Origin: Streptomyces tibetensis
GTDB taxonomy: Bacteria > Actinomycetota > Actinomycetes > Streptomycetales > Streptomycetaceae
Assembly (NCBI RefSeq): GCF_007655005.1
Contig: NZ_SZVW01000001.1
Span: forward strand, 512,182 to 576,181
Length of the DNA stretch: 64,000 nucleotides
Direction of reading: 5' to 3'
The position numbers and the translations under genes were made by a program. Positions 43,899-51,750 of this stretch are shown here, piece after piece. Position 1 is the first letter of the stretch. Every line of letters begins with the position of its first letter. Below the pieces are notes generated by a model that was not told where the DNA came from, searched no databases, and saw nothing but the letters and a program-made list of their open reading frames with translations.

Positions 43899-44417
43899 TC
43901 AGGCGGCGAGCACGCTCAGGTCCGCCGTGGCCCAGCGTTCCCCCACACCGGTGATCGTCATCTGCCGGACCTCGTCGGTCGTGTCGCCCACCGCCCGATG
44001 GATCACGACCTGGAGCCGGTCCTCGGTCAGCTCCTCGACCTTGCCCTCGCCCCATTCCACGACCACCACGGAGTCGGGCAGCGAGACGTCGAGGTCGAGG
44101 TCCTCCATCTCGTCGAGACCGCCGGAGAGCCGGTAGGCGTCGACGTGGACCAGCGGCGGCCCCTCGCCCAGCGAGGGGTGCACCCGGGCGATCACGAAGG
44201 TCGGCGAGGTGACGGCCCCGCGCACGCCGAGCCCCTCGCCCAGCCCACGGGTCAGCGTCGTCTTGCCCGCGCCGAGCTCCCCGCTGAGCATCACCAGGTC
44301 ACCCGCGCGCAGCAGTTTCGCGAGCCGGCGGCCCAGCTCCCGCATCTGCTCGGGGGACGTGACGACGATCTGGACGGAACCGGGCTCAGCCGGGCTGTGC
44401 GGTGCTGGTGCTTCCAT
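43899..44417 (-). CDS. tsaE: tRNA threonylcarbamoyladenosine biosynthesis ATPase TsaE
   Basis: A 172-residue P-loop ATPase needed for t6A synthesis, acting on the TsaB-TsaD complex. The Walker A is LSGELGAGKTTLTRGLGEGL; VTSPTFVIARVH and LVHVDAYRLSG are the conserved family segments, and the Walker B region is VVVVEWGEG. The ATG at 44417 lies inside the end of the upstream hydrolase gene, with 32 bases of overlap, which implies coupling. After its stop there are inverted repeats (ACAAGACG at 43829-43836 and CGTCTTGT at 43858-43865) that may serve as a terminator. Confidence 0.94.
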   Translation of the reverse strand: MEAPAPHSPAEPGSVQIVVTSPEQMRELGRRLAKLLRAGDLVMLSGELGAGKTTLTRGLGEGLGVRGAVTSPTFVIARVHPSLGEGPPLVHVDAYRLSGGLDEMEDLDLDVSLPDSVVVVEWGEGKVEELTEDRLQVVIHRAVGDTTDEVRQMTITGVGERWATADLSVLAA

Positions 44418-45645
44418 AGCCCTTCACGGTAGCCCCTGCGGGCACGGCACCCGTGCGGGTGAGCAGGTCGGCGAGGCGGTCGGTGACCACTTCCGGGTGT
44501 TCCAGCATCACCAGGTGCCCCGCGTCCGGCACCAGCACCAGCTCGGCGTCCGGCAGCAGATCGGCGATGGCCTCGCTGTGCTCACTCGGCGTCACCAGGT
44601 CCTGCACCCCGGCCAGCACGAGGACCGGCTGGTCGGCGAAGTGGGCGAGCGCCTCGGTCTTGTCGTGGTCGTTGAACGCCGGGTAGTACTCGGCGACCAC
44701 GTCGATCGGGGTGCTCTCGATCATCCGCTCGGCGAACCGGGCGACGGCCGGGTCGACGTCCCGGGACGCGAAGGAGTACCGCTTGATGATCCCGGCGAAC
44801 AGGTCCGCGGTCGCCCGGCGTCCCTTCTCCACCAGCTCGGCCCGCTGCCCCAGCACCTTCAGCACCCCGGGCAGCACTCGCCGCACCGCGTTGACCCCGG
44901 CGACGGGCAGGCCGTAGTTGACCTCGCCGAGCCGCCCCGACGACGTGCCCACGAAGGCGACCCCGACGACCCGCTCGCGGATCAGCTCCGGGTACTGGTC
45001 GGCCAGCGCCATCACCGTCATGCCGCCCATGGAGTGCCCGACGAGCACCAGCTGCCCCTCGGGCGCCGCCGCGTCGATGACGGCCTTCAGGTCCCGGCCC
45101 AGCTGCTCGATGGTGACCGGCTCGTCGCCCCGGGTCTGGGCCACGCCCCGCCCGGACCGTCCGTGGCTGCGCTGGTCCCAGTGCACGGTCCGTACGACGC
45201 CCCGCAGGGCCGCCCGCTGGAAGTGCCAGGAGTCCTGGTTGAGGCAGTAGCCATGGCTGAACACGACGGTGACGGGAGCGGGTGACTTGCGGCCGAACAG
45301 CCGGCGGCGGCGCGGGCCGAGGGCGGCGGGGGCGGCCTCCTCGTCGAGGTCGTCGACCTCGTAGTACAGCTCCGTGCCGTCGTCGGCGAACGCCTTGCCG
45401 GGCATGCCCCGCAGGGAGCCGTACGGCCCCGCCGAGTCCAGTGCGAGCCGGGCCTTCTGGCGCATGCCACGGCCGACCGTCATCCGCTCCAGGGCGACAC
45501 CGGCGGCCGCGCCCGCGGCCACCACGCCTATCGCCACACCGGCGATACCGGTCGCCCGGCGCCAGCCTCCCGCCGCCCCCGCGGCGGAGGCCGCGACGGC
45601 CGCGGAGGCGACGTCCGCGACGACCTCCGCGCTGCTCTCGCTCAC
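44386..45645 (-). CDS. Membrane-associated alpha/beta hydrolase
   Basis: A 419-residue alpha/beta-fold hydrolase. An Ala-rich N-terminus with one hydrophobic segment (ATGIAGVAIGVVAAGAAAGV) suggests membrane attachment. The nucleophile elbow is LVLVGHSMGGMTVMAL, the oxyanion region VVFSHGYCLNQDSWHF, the acid in VLAGVQDLVTPSEH, and the catalytic His in PDAGHLVMLEHPEVV. The substrate is unknown; esterase or lipase activity is likely by family. The ATG at 45645 follows AGAGGAGCGGTACGTGAGC. The gene lies between alr and tsaE on the same strand, overlapping tsaE. Confidence 0.9.
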   Translation of the reverse strand: MSESSAEVVADVASAAVAASAAGAAGGWRRATGIAGVAIGVVAAGAAAGVALERMTVGRGMRQKARLALDSAGPYGSLRGMPGKAFADDGTELYYEVDDLDEEAAPAALGPRRRRLFGRKSPAPVTVVFSHGYCLNQDSWHFQRAALRGVVRTVHWDQRSHGRSGRGVAQTRGDEPVTIEQLGRDLKAVIDAAAPEGQLVLVGHSMGGMTVMALADQYPELIRERVVGVAFVGTSSGRLGEVNYGLPVAGVNAVRRVLPGVLKVLGQRAELVEKGRRATADLFAGIIKRYSFASRDVDPAVARFAERMIESTPIDVVAEYYPAFNDHDKTEALAHFADQPVLVLAGVQDLVTPSEHSEAIADLLPDAELVLVPDAGHLVMLEHPEVVTDRLADLLTRTGAVPAGATVKGYGSTSTAQPG

Positions 45646-45753
45646 GTACCGCTCCTCTTCGCCAGGGTGCCGATCGGGTGACTCGCCGGGTCGGGTGATG
45701 CTGATGTTGCCTTTGTGACTGCCGTTTCTCGCGTGAACGGTTCTCTGTGCGAG

Positions 45754-46920
45754 TTACCCGTCCTGTCCCTCATTCACATAGACGCGAGGAACGCGCGTTC
45801 CGATCCGGGTCACGATTTCGTAGGCGATGGTTCCGGCCGCCTGGGCCCAGTCCTCCGCGGTGGGCTCACCGCGGTCGCCGGGCCCGAAGAGGACCGCCCG
45901 GGTCCCCGCCGCGGGTTCGTCGCCCCCCAGATCCACCACGAACTGGTCCATGGCGACCCGCCCGGCGATCGTGCGCCACTTGCCCTCGACCAGCACCGGC
46001 CCGGCCGAGGAGGCGTGCCTCGGGATGCCGTCCGCGTAGCCCAGCGGCACCAGGCCGAGGGTGGTCGGGCCGGGTGTCACGTACCGGTGGCCGTAGCTGA
46101 CGCCGTGCCCGCCCGGTACGTGCTTGACCAGGGCAAGCGAGGCGGACAGCGTCATCACCGGGCGCAGCCCGAAGTCGGCCGGGGTGCCGAGCTCAGGGCT
46201 GGGCGAGATGCCGTAGGTGGCGATGCCGGTGCGGACCAGGTCCAAGTGGCTCTCGGGGAGCGTGAGGGTGGCCGGGGAGTTGGCGATGTGCCGGACCTCG
46301 GGCCGCACGCCCCGCCCCTCGGCGTGGGCGACCATGTCCCGGAACACGGCGAGCTGGGCGGCGATGGAGGGGTGCCCGGGCTCGTCGGCGCAGGCGAAGT
46401 GCGACCACAGCCCCGTGACGCGCAGCAGGCCCTCGCCCTCGGCCCGCAGCGCCGCATCGACGAGCGCGGCCCAGTCGTCCCCGGGCTGGCACCCGTTGCG
46501 TCCGAGGCCGGTGTCGGCCTTCAGCTGCACACGGGCGGGCCGGCCGGCTCCCCTGGCCGCCTCGACGACCTCCTCCAGGGCCCACATCCCGCTGACCGAC
46601 ACGTCCAGCTCGGCGTCGATCGCCTCTCGCCACGGCCCTCCGGGCGTCCACAGCCAGCACATGATGCGGCCCGGCAGCCCGGCGGCCCGCAGGGCGAGGG
46701 CCTCCTCGGGCGTGGCCGTGCCAAGCCAGCTCGCACCGGCGGCGAGCGCCGCGCGGGCGCACGGCACAGCCCCGTGGCCGTACGCCTCGGACTTCACCAC
46801 GGCCATCACGGCCGCGCCCGGCGCATGGGCGCGCAGGGCCCGCACATTGGCCCGCAGGGCCGCCAGGTCGATCTCGGCGCGGGCCCGCAGGGGCGCGGTC
46901 GGGGCTGTTCTCTCGCTCAT
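45754..46920 (-). CDS. alr: Alanine racemase (PLP-dependent)
   Basis: A 388-residue enzyme that makes D-alanine for peptidoglycan. The PLP lysine is Lys43 in VVKSEAYGHG (usually VVKADAYGHG), and the second catalytic residue, Tyr, is in GVSYGHRYVT; a third signature is VALTPLGYADGIPR-like (LVPLGYADGIPRHA). The N-terminal barrel starts ARAEIDLAALRANVRALR. The start ATG at 46920 is followed by MSERTAPTAPLRA; the long open frame further upstream has no ribosome site. It is the first gene before the hydrolase-tsaE pair, with a 671-base gap to nnrD. The gene is a classic target of D-cycloserine. Confidence 0.95.
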   Translation of the reverse strand: MSERTAPTAPLRARAEIDLAALRANVRALRAHAPGAAVMAVVKSEAYGHGAVPCARAALAAGASWLGTATPEEALALRAAGLPGRIMCWLWTPGGPWREAIDAELDVSVSGMWALEEVVEAARGAGRPARVQLKADTGLGRNGCQPGDDWAALVDAALRAEGEGLLRVTGLWSHFACADEPGHPSIAAQLAVFRDMVAHAEGRGVRPEVRHIANSPATLTLPESHLDLVRTGIATYGISPSPELGTPADFGLRPVMTLSASLALVKHVPGGHGVSYGHRYVTPGPTTLGLVPLGYADGIPRHASSAGPVLVEGKWRTIAGRVAMDQFVVDLGGDEPAAGTRAVLFGPGDRGEPTAEDWAQAAGTIAYEIVTRIGTRVPRVYVNEGQDG

Positions 46921-47379
46921 CGCGCCCAGTGTCTCAGAGGGCTCCGACGGCGGGTCGGCTACGTACCGTCTTGGGGACTGAGCAGGAGTGAGCCACTCAG
47001 CCGCACGCCCCGAACGGTCCTGGGCGCACTGGTCCCCGGCGTACTCGACCCCGGGGCGACGACACGGATCCTGTCCGTGGTCCGATCCCGAGAGGCCGGT
47101 TCCCGTGCGACCCGGCCACATCAGGTACGGCCAGAGGCGACGGGGAGGCCCCGAACCATCACTCCGGTGGAGCGGGGCCCCGCACGCCAAGGCCGTGCCC
47201 CGGCGTCCAGATCGCTCGATCACCGTGGCCTGAACGCCCGGACCGCCGCACGCCTGGAAGCCGACCATCACACGATCGAATCATCGCGGCCTTGCGCACA
47301 CTCCCCAGCGAGCAGTTGGACCCCCCGAGGGTCCCCCTGTGAGTCCCCCTGTGGGTTGCCCCTATGAGACCGATCGCGG

Positions 47380-47567
47380 CATCGAGCCGGCGGCGGTGCG
47401 CGGCGATCCGCACGGGACGACGCCCTGGGCGGGTCGACCGGCGTCGGCCCGTGGTTCCCGTGCCGCCATCGCGCATCGAGCCGGCGGCGGTGCGCGGCGA
47501 TCCGCACGGGACGACGCCCCGGGCGGATCGACCGGCGTCGGCCCGTGGTTCCCGTGCCGCCATCGGA
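47380..47567. repeat. Two-unit 94-bp direct repeat in the alr-nnrD gap
   Basis: The 671 bases between alr and nnrD (46921-47591) hold no supported gene. Two adjacent copies of a 94-bp unit (47380-47473, 47474-47567) differ at few positions (CCCTGGGCGGGTC versus CCCCGGGCGGATC). Each contains nested inverted repeats: GCACGGGA with TCCCGTGC and, inside, GACGCC with GGCGTC, so each unit can fold into one long hairpin. A C-rich direct repeat, GAGTCCCCCTGTG, lies just before at 47327-47353. The rest of the gap shows nothing further. Confidence 0.85.
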
Positions 47568-47591
47568 GTGGTTTCCCTCGTGTTCGGGCCG

Positions 47592-49022
47592 TCACCCCAG
47601 CACGTTCCGCCAAGCCTCCGGCACCGCCTCGGCCACATCGTGCGCCCCCACCGGCGCCCCGTCCGCCGCCAGCCGACCGGCCAGCCCGTGCAGATACGCC
47701 CCGGCACTGCCCGCATCCACCGCGGACAGCCCCGCCGCCAGCAGCGATCCACCGAGTCCCGACAGCACGTCTCCGCTTCCGGCCGTGGCCAGCCACCCCG
47801 TCCCCGTCGGGTTCACCCGCACCGCGCCGCCTCCCGAGTCGGCCACCAGCGTCGTGGATCCCTTCAGCAGCACGGTCGCCCCGTACCGCCGGGCCAGCTC
47901 CCGGACCGCCGCCAGCCGGCCGCCCTCGACCTCCGCCCGGTCCACACCCAGCAGGGCCGCCGCCTCCCCCGCGTGCGGTGTCATGAGCGTCGGCGCCCGC
48001 CGCCCCCGCACGACCTCCGAGTCGGCCAGCCGCAGCCCGTCCGCGTCGATCAGCACCGGCACGTCCGCCGCCAGCACCTCCGCCACCGTCGCGGCGTCGT
48101 CCCCGGCCCCTGGTCCGACGACCCACGCCTGCACCCGCCCGGCGTGCTTCGGCCCCTGGTCCGACACGAGCGTCTCGGGAAACCGCGCGATGACCGCGTC
48201 CCCGGCCGGCCCGACGTACCGCACGGCCCCGGCCCCGCCCCGCAGCGCCCCAAAGACGGCGAGCACGGCGGCCCCCGGGTACCGCGCCGACCCGGCGGCG
48301 ATGCCGACCACGCCCCGCCGGTACTTGTCGCTCTCCGCCCGCGGCACCGGCAGCAGCCGGGCCACGTCGTCGTGCTGCAACGCCTCCAGCTCCGGCTCGG
48401 CCGGCAGCTCCAGCCCGATGTCGACCAGCCGCACCGACCCCGCGTACTCCCGCGCGGGATCGATCAGGAGCCCGGGCTTGTGCGTCCCGAACGTCACGGT
48501 CAGATCGGCCCGCACGGCCTCCCCGTGCACCTCCCCGGTGTCGGCGTCGACACCGCTCGGCAGGTCGACGGCGACCACGGCTCCCCGCGATCGTGCGGCG
48601 GCAGCGGCCAACGGCACCGCGTCCGGCCGCAGCCCGCCCTTCCCCCCGATCCCGACGATCCCGTCGAGGACGACGTCCGCGCCCTCGACGAGCGCCTCGG
48701 CCCGACCGGTCCCCGCGACCCGCCCCCCGGCCCGCCGCAACGCCGCGAGCCCACCCGCGTGCGCCCGCTCCGGCGCGAGCAGCACCGCGGTGACCCCGGC
48801 CCCCCGGCGGGCCAGCCGGGCCCCCGCATACAGGGCGTCACCCCCGTTGTCGCCGCTGCCGACCAGCAGCACGACCCTGCTCCCGTACACCCGCCCCAGC
48901 AGGTCGGCGCAGGCCGCGGCGAGCCCCGCGGCGGCGCGTTGCATCAGCGCCCCCTCCGGCAGCCGTGCCATCAGCTCCCGTTCGGCGTTCCGGACCGTCT
49001 CCACGCTGTACGCAGTACGCAT
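47592..49022 (-). CDS. nnrD: Bifunctional NAD(P)H-hydrate repair enzyme (epimerase and dehydratase)
   Basis: A 476-residue fusion of an N-terminal NAD(P)H-hydrate epimerase domain (YjeF N; VVLLVGSGDNGGDALYAGAR) and a C-terminal ADP/ATP-dependent dehydratase domain of the ribokinase fold. The latter contains GVVGIAAGSARYPGAAVLAV, VLLKGSTTLVADSG and the catalytic GWLATAGSGDVLSGLGGSLL. It repairs damaged NADH and NADPH. The ATG at 49022 gives the family start MRTAYSVETVRNAE; the frame is open to 49055 but offers a poorer start. It lies between the alr gap and a divergently transcribed secreted protein gene. Confidence 0.92.
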   Translation of the reverse strand: MRTAYSVETVRNAERELMARLPEGALMQRAAAGLAAACADLLGRVYGSRVVLLVGSGDNGGDALYAGARLARRGAGVTAVLLAPERAHAGGLAALRRAGGRVAGTGRAEALVEGADVVLDGIVGIGGKGGLRPDAVPLAAAAARSRGAVVAVDLPSGVDADTGEVHGEAVRADLTVTFGTHKPGLLIDPAREYAGSVRLVDIGLELPAEPELEALQHDDVARLLPVPRAESDKYRRGVVGIAAGSARYPGAAVLAVFGALRGGAGAVRYVGPAGDAVIARFPETLVSDQGPKHAGRVQAWVVGPGAGDDAATVAEVLAADVPVLIDADGLRLADSEVVRGRRAPTLMTPHAGEAAALLGVDRAEVEGGRLAAVRELARRYGATVLLKGSTTLVADSGGGAVRVNPTGTGWLATAGSGDVLSGLGGSLLAAGLSAVDAGSAGAYLHGLAGRLAADGAPVGAHDVAEAVPEAWRNVLG

Positions 49023-49151
49023 GCGGTCGAGTTTCCCGCAGGACCGCCGGGCCACTCCCCCTCACACGCACCTCCCGCATCTCCCCGCTTCGCGATCCGT
49101 GCCGCGCCCATTGACGCTTTGCCGTCCCTTTGCCAGACTCCCGGCCGCGCA

Positions 49152-49163
49152 GAAAGCGCTTGC
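49152..49163 (+). promoter_or_regulatory. LacI/CcpA-like operator upstream of the beta-helix gene
   Basis: GAAAGCGCTTGC contains the palindrome AAGCGCTT, the core of LacI-family operators in Streptomyces (GAAAGCGCTTTC type). It lies 44 bases before the start of a secreted polysaccharide-active protein gene, a usual place for carbohydrate repression. No LacI gene is adjacent. Confidence 0.5.
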
Positions 49164-49206
49164 AGAGCGTGCGCACTCCCCCACATCCGACGAAACCGAG
49201 GCCCCC

Positions 49207-50364
49207 ATGGGACGCAGAGCCGCCGCCTTACTCGCCGCCGTCGCCGCCACCGCCCTCCTCACCACGGCCGCCACCCTGACCGAGCCCGCCACGGCCGCCC
49301 CCACACGCGCACTGGCCTGCGGAGACGGCTCCCACCAGGCCGAGGCCGTGCAGAGCGGCGGCAACTGGACCGCCCGGCGCGGCGCCGGCACGGTCTACAC
49401 CGGCACCGACATGCGCGCGGCCGTCCAGGCCGCGGTCAACAGCCTCACGGCCGGGCGCACCTCGAAGGAACGGGTCGTGGTCCGCGGCTCGGGCTCGATC
49501 CCGGCCGGCTCCCGCATCTCCCTGCCGAGCTACACGGCCCTCGACGTCTGCGGCACCATCAACGTCACCGGCAGCGGTTCGGGCGACCAGGCACCGGTCT
49601 ACTCCCGCGGCACCCGCGACATCGAGGTCCAGAACCTCAAGCTCACCGGCACCCCGCTCTACGGCATCTTCCTGCGCAACGTCCAGAACGTGGTGCTCGG
49701 CCAGATCGACATGCGCCTCTCACGCGGCCTGGGCGTCCGCATCGACAACCGCGGCGACACCAGCCAGTGGACGCGCAACGTCCGCATCGACAACGTCTAC
49801 GTCTCCGGCGCCTCCAGCCACGCGGTCGAGACCTACGGCGTCGACGGCCTCACCATCGGCACGGTGACGGCCCGCAACGTCGGTGAGTCGGGCCTGCTGC
49901 TCAACCAGACCGTCAACGCCACCGTCACCAAGGTGGACGCCGAGAACGCCGGAACGGGCACCGGCTACGCCGCCTTCCGCATGGCCAACCGCAACGGCCG
50001 GATCGGCGGCGGCTACCCCACCAACATCCGCGTCGGCGAGGTCGTCGCCCGCGGCGGCGGACGCGGCGTGTTCTGCGTCTCGGAGAGCGGCGGGGCGGTC
50101 ATCGACAAGGTGACGCTCTCGCAGACCGGCAACAACTCGGTCCTGATCGAGAACTGCTACAACGTCAGCCTCGCGGCGCGGAGCGGCACGATCACCGGCG
50201 GCGGCGAGCTGCGCCTGGCCGCCCGCTCGGAGTTCCCCAACAACAGGGACATCACCATCCAGAACCTGACGGTCACCAACTCGGCCATCAGGGAGAGCCC
50301 GTGCGGCGAGAACACGACGTTCCGCAACATCACCCGGGTGAACAGCAGCCAGTCGATCTGCTGA
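49207..50364 (+). CDS. Secreted right-handed beta-helix protein, polygalacturonase/pectate-lyase-like
   Basis: A 385-residue exported protein. The signal peptide reads AALLAAVAATALLTTAATL and is followed by ACGDGSHQAEAVQSGGNW. The mature part shows coils of a parallel beta-helix, for example TRDIEVQNLKLTGTPLYGIF, RIDNVYVSGASSHAVETYGV and VAIDKVTLSQTGNNSV-like turns, ending with cysteines (NCYN, SPCGEN, SIC) that could form disulfides. This fold is used by pectate lyases and polygalacturonases, but no definite catalytic Asp set could be assigned, so the substrate is open. CCCCC precedes the ATG; a LacI-type operator lies upstream. Confidence 0.82.
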   Translation: MGRRAAALLAAVAATALLTTAATLTEPATAAPTRALACGDGSHQAEAVQSGGNWTARRGAGTVYTGTDMRAAVQAAVNSLTAGRTSKERVVVRGSGSIPAGSRISLPSYTALDVCGTINVTGSGSGDQAPVYSRGTRDIEVQNLKLTGTPLYGIFLRNVQNVVLGQIDMRLSRGLGVRIDNRGDTSQWTRNVRIDNVYVSGASSHAVETYGVDGLTIGTVTARNVGESGLLLNQTVNATVTKVDAENAGTGTGYAAFRMANRNGRIGGGYPTNIRVGEVVARGGGRGVFCVSESGGAVIDKVTLSQTGNNSVLIENCYNVSLAARSGTITGGGELRLAARSEFPNNRDITIQNLTVTNSAIRESPCGENTTFRNITRVNSSQSIC

Positions 50365-50381
50365 CCCGCCCCTGCCCCGAA

Positions 50382-50407
50382 GCCCCCGCCTCCACACCGG
50401 CGGGGGC
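50382..50407 (+). terminator. Terminator of the beta-helix gene
   Basis: Inverted repeat GCCCCCGCC / GGCGGGGGC with an 8-base loop starts 18 bases after the stop. Confidence 0.7.
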
Positions 50408-50534
50408 CTGGGGAGCGGAGCCGGCCGCCTTTGCGTGAGGTTCCCGTGGCAGGTCGCCGCCGTCGGCCCGAGCTGTGCCGAAGCGGGCGATCGCCGGCAG
50501 GGCTCGTCGGATTCTGCTCACCTACGATGACGCG

Positions 50535-50660
50535 GTGAAGTTCGTGATGGTGCCGGGCGGTTGGCAGGGCGGTTGGGCGTTCGACCCGGTATCCACCGAG
50601 TTGCGCCGAGACGGCCACCATGTCGAGGCGGTGACCCTGTCGGGGCTGGAAGGGGGATCG
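50535..50660 (+). pseudogene. N-terminal remnant of an alpha/beta hydrolase
   Basis: GTG 50535 opens a frame reading VKFVMVPGGWQGGWAFDPVS, then TELRRDGHHVEAVTLSGLEG, which is the N-terminus of an alpha/beta-fold hydrolase. Resemblance ends after about 50 codons; the frame then runs on as Arg/His/Pro-rich sequence through acpS, which lies on the other strand. The nucleophile elbow and catalytic His of the family are absent. It is therefore a truncated copy. The gap of 410 bases between the beta-helix gene and acpS holds only this and the terminator. Confidence 0.6.
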
Positions 50661-50774
50661 GCGAGACCCGACCAGCTCGACAGCGCCCGGCGGCACGGAC
50701 AGCCCGGCCACCCTGGACGCGATCGGCTTCCTCGGCACGGCCACGCTGATCCGGACCCTGTCCCGGAGGCGCCC

Positions 50775-51146
50775 TCACCCCTCGGCGATGACCACCGCGG
50801 AGGCGACGCCCGCATCGTGACTCAGCGACACGTGCCAGCTCCGCACGCCGAGCTCGGCGGCCCGGGCCGCCACCGTCCCGGTCACCCGCAGCCAGGGCCG
50901 CCCGGTGTCCCCGACACACACCTCGGCGTCGGTCCACAGCAGCCCCGGTGGAGCACCGAGCGCCTTGGCCAACGCCTCCTTGGCCGCGAACCGCGCGGCG
51001 AGCGAGGCAACCCCCCGCCGCTCCCCGCTGGGCAGCAGCAACTCCCGCTCCACGAAGAGCCGTCCGGCCAGCGCGGGCGTACGCTCCAGTGAAGCCGCGA
51101 ACCGCTCGATCTCGGCAACGTCGATGCCGACCCCGATGATGCTCAT
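50775..51146 (-). CDS. acpS: Holo-[acyl-carrier-protein] synthase
   Basis: A 123-residue AcpS that transfers phosphopantetheine from CoA to acyl carrier protein. It begins [20 protein letters not shown] with the Mg-binding Asp, contains [17 protein letters not shown] with the catalytic Glu-Ala-x-x-Lys region, and ends [20 protein letters not shown]. The ATG at 51146 fits the family; the frame is open 15 codons farther without a signal. It follows glmS in the same orientation, separated by a divergent SH3 protein gene. Confidence 0.93.
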   Translation of the reverse strand: MSIIGVGIDVAEIERFAASLERTPALAGRLFVERELLLPSGERRGVASLAARFAAKEALAKALGAPPGLLWTDAEVCVGDTGRPWLRVTGTVAARAAELGVRSWHVSLSHDAGVASAVVIAEG

Positions 51147-51303
51147 GGGCAGCACCCTACGGTGACGGGCCGGATCCGCCGGGAAAGGCACCCGAGGCGC
51201 CGCGCACGCAGCCCCGGATCTTCAACTTCCCCTCCCCGATGTAGAGTTCGCGCTGATCGCGATGAGCAAACGGCATCGCACCAAACGGGAGGACACCGAT
51301 CCC

Positions 51304-51663
51304 ATGAAGCTCAAGTCTCTGGGCACCGCACTGACCACCGCGGCCCTGATAGCCACCGCCCTCACCGGTACCGTCGCCACGGCCGGCACCGCCGCCGCGG
51401 CGACGCAGCCCGACTGCAGCAGCGCGCTGACCAACGTGAAGCCCAAGGCGACCGTCAACCTCCGCAGCCAGCCCAAGACGAGCTCGACCGCTCTCGGCAC
51501 CTGGGGCAAGGGCCAGAACGGCGGCATCTGCTTCGGCGGCAGCAAGCCCGTCACCGGCGGCAGCTACACGGCCTGCGGCAAGTCGAGCAACAAGTGGTAC
51601 TTCGGCGGCCCCAACAGCACCAGCGTGGAGGGCTGGGTCCCGGCGACCTGCCTGCCCATCTGA
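51304..51663 (+). CDS. Secreted SH3-domain protein
   Basis: A 119-residue exported protein. The signal peptide MKLKSLGTALTTAALIATAL ends in TAGTAAAA. The mature part is a bacterial SH3 domain, with ATVNLRSQPKTSSTALGTWG, YTACGKSSNKWYFG and GWVPATCLPI, and four cysteines that can form two disulfides. SH3b domains bind peptidoglycan or other wall components. The ATG at 51304 has GGGAGGACACCGATCCC upstream; an earlier ATG at 51262 has no signal. It lies between acpS and glmS and is transcribed against them. Confidence 0.85.
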   Translation: MKLKSLGTALTTAALIATALTGTVATAGTAAAATQPDCSSALTNVKPKATVNLRSQPKTSSTALGTWGKGQNGGICFGGSKPVTGGSYTACGKSSNKWYFGGPNSTSVEGWVPATCLPI

Positions 51664-51693
51664 GTTGAGCACCTGACGGCCTGACCGGCTGAT

Positions 51694-51730
51694 CCGAGGG
51701 GCGAAGGGCATCCGGCCCTTCGCCCCTCGG
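51694..51730. terminator. Bidirectional terminator between the SH3 gene and glmS
   Basis: A 16-bp inverted repeat (51694-51709 and 51715-51730) with a 5-base loop lies between the two convergent stop codons. Confidence 0.9.
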
Positions 51731-51750
51731 CGCTCACTCCGGCTTCCCGC

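Noticed and set aside
47362..48126. A 254-codon minus-strand Gly/Arg frame overlapping the 94-bp repeats and nnrD
   Set aside because: It is in a different frame from nnrD, low in complexity, and covers the repeated units; no start signal.
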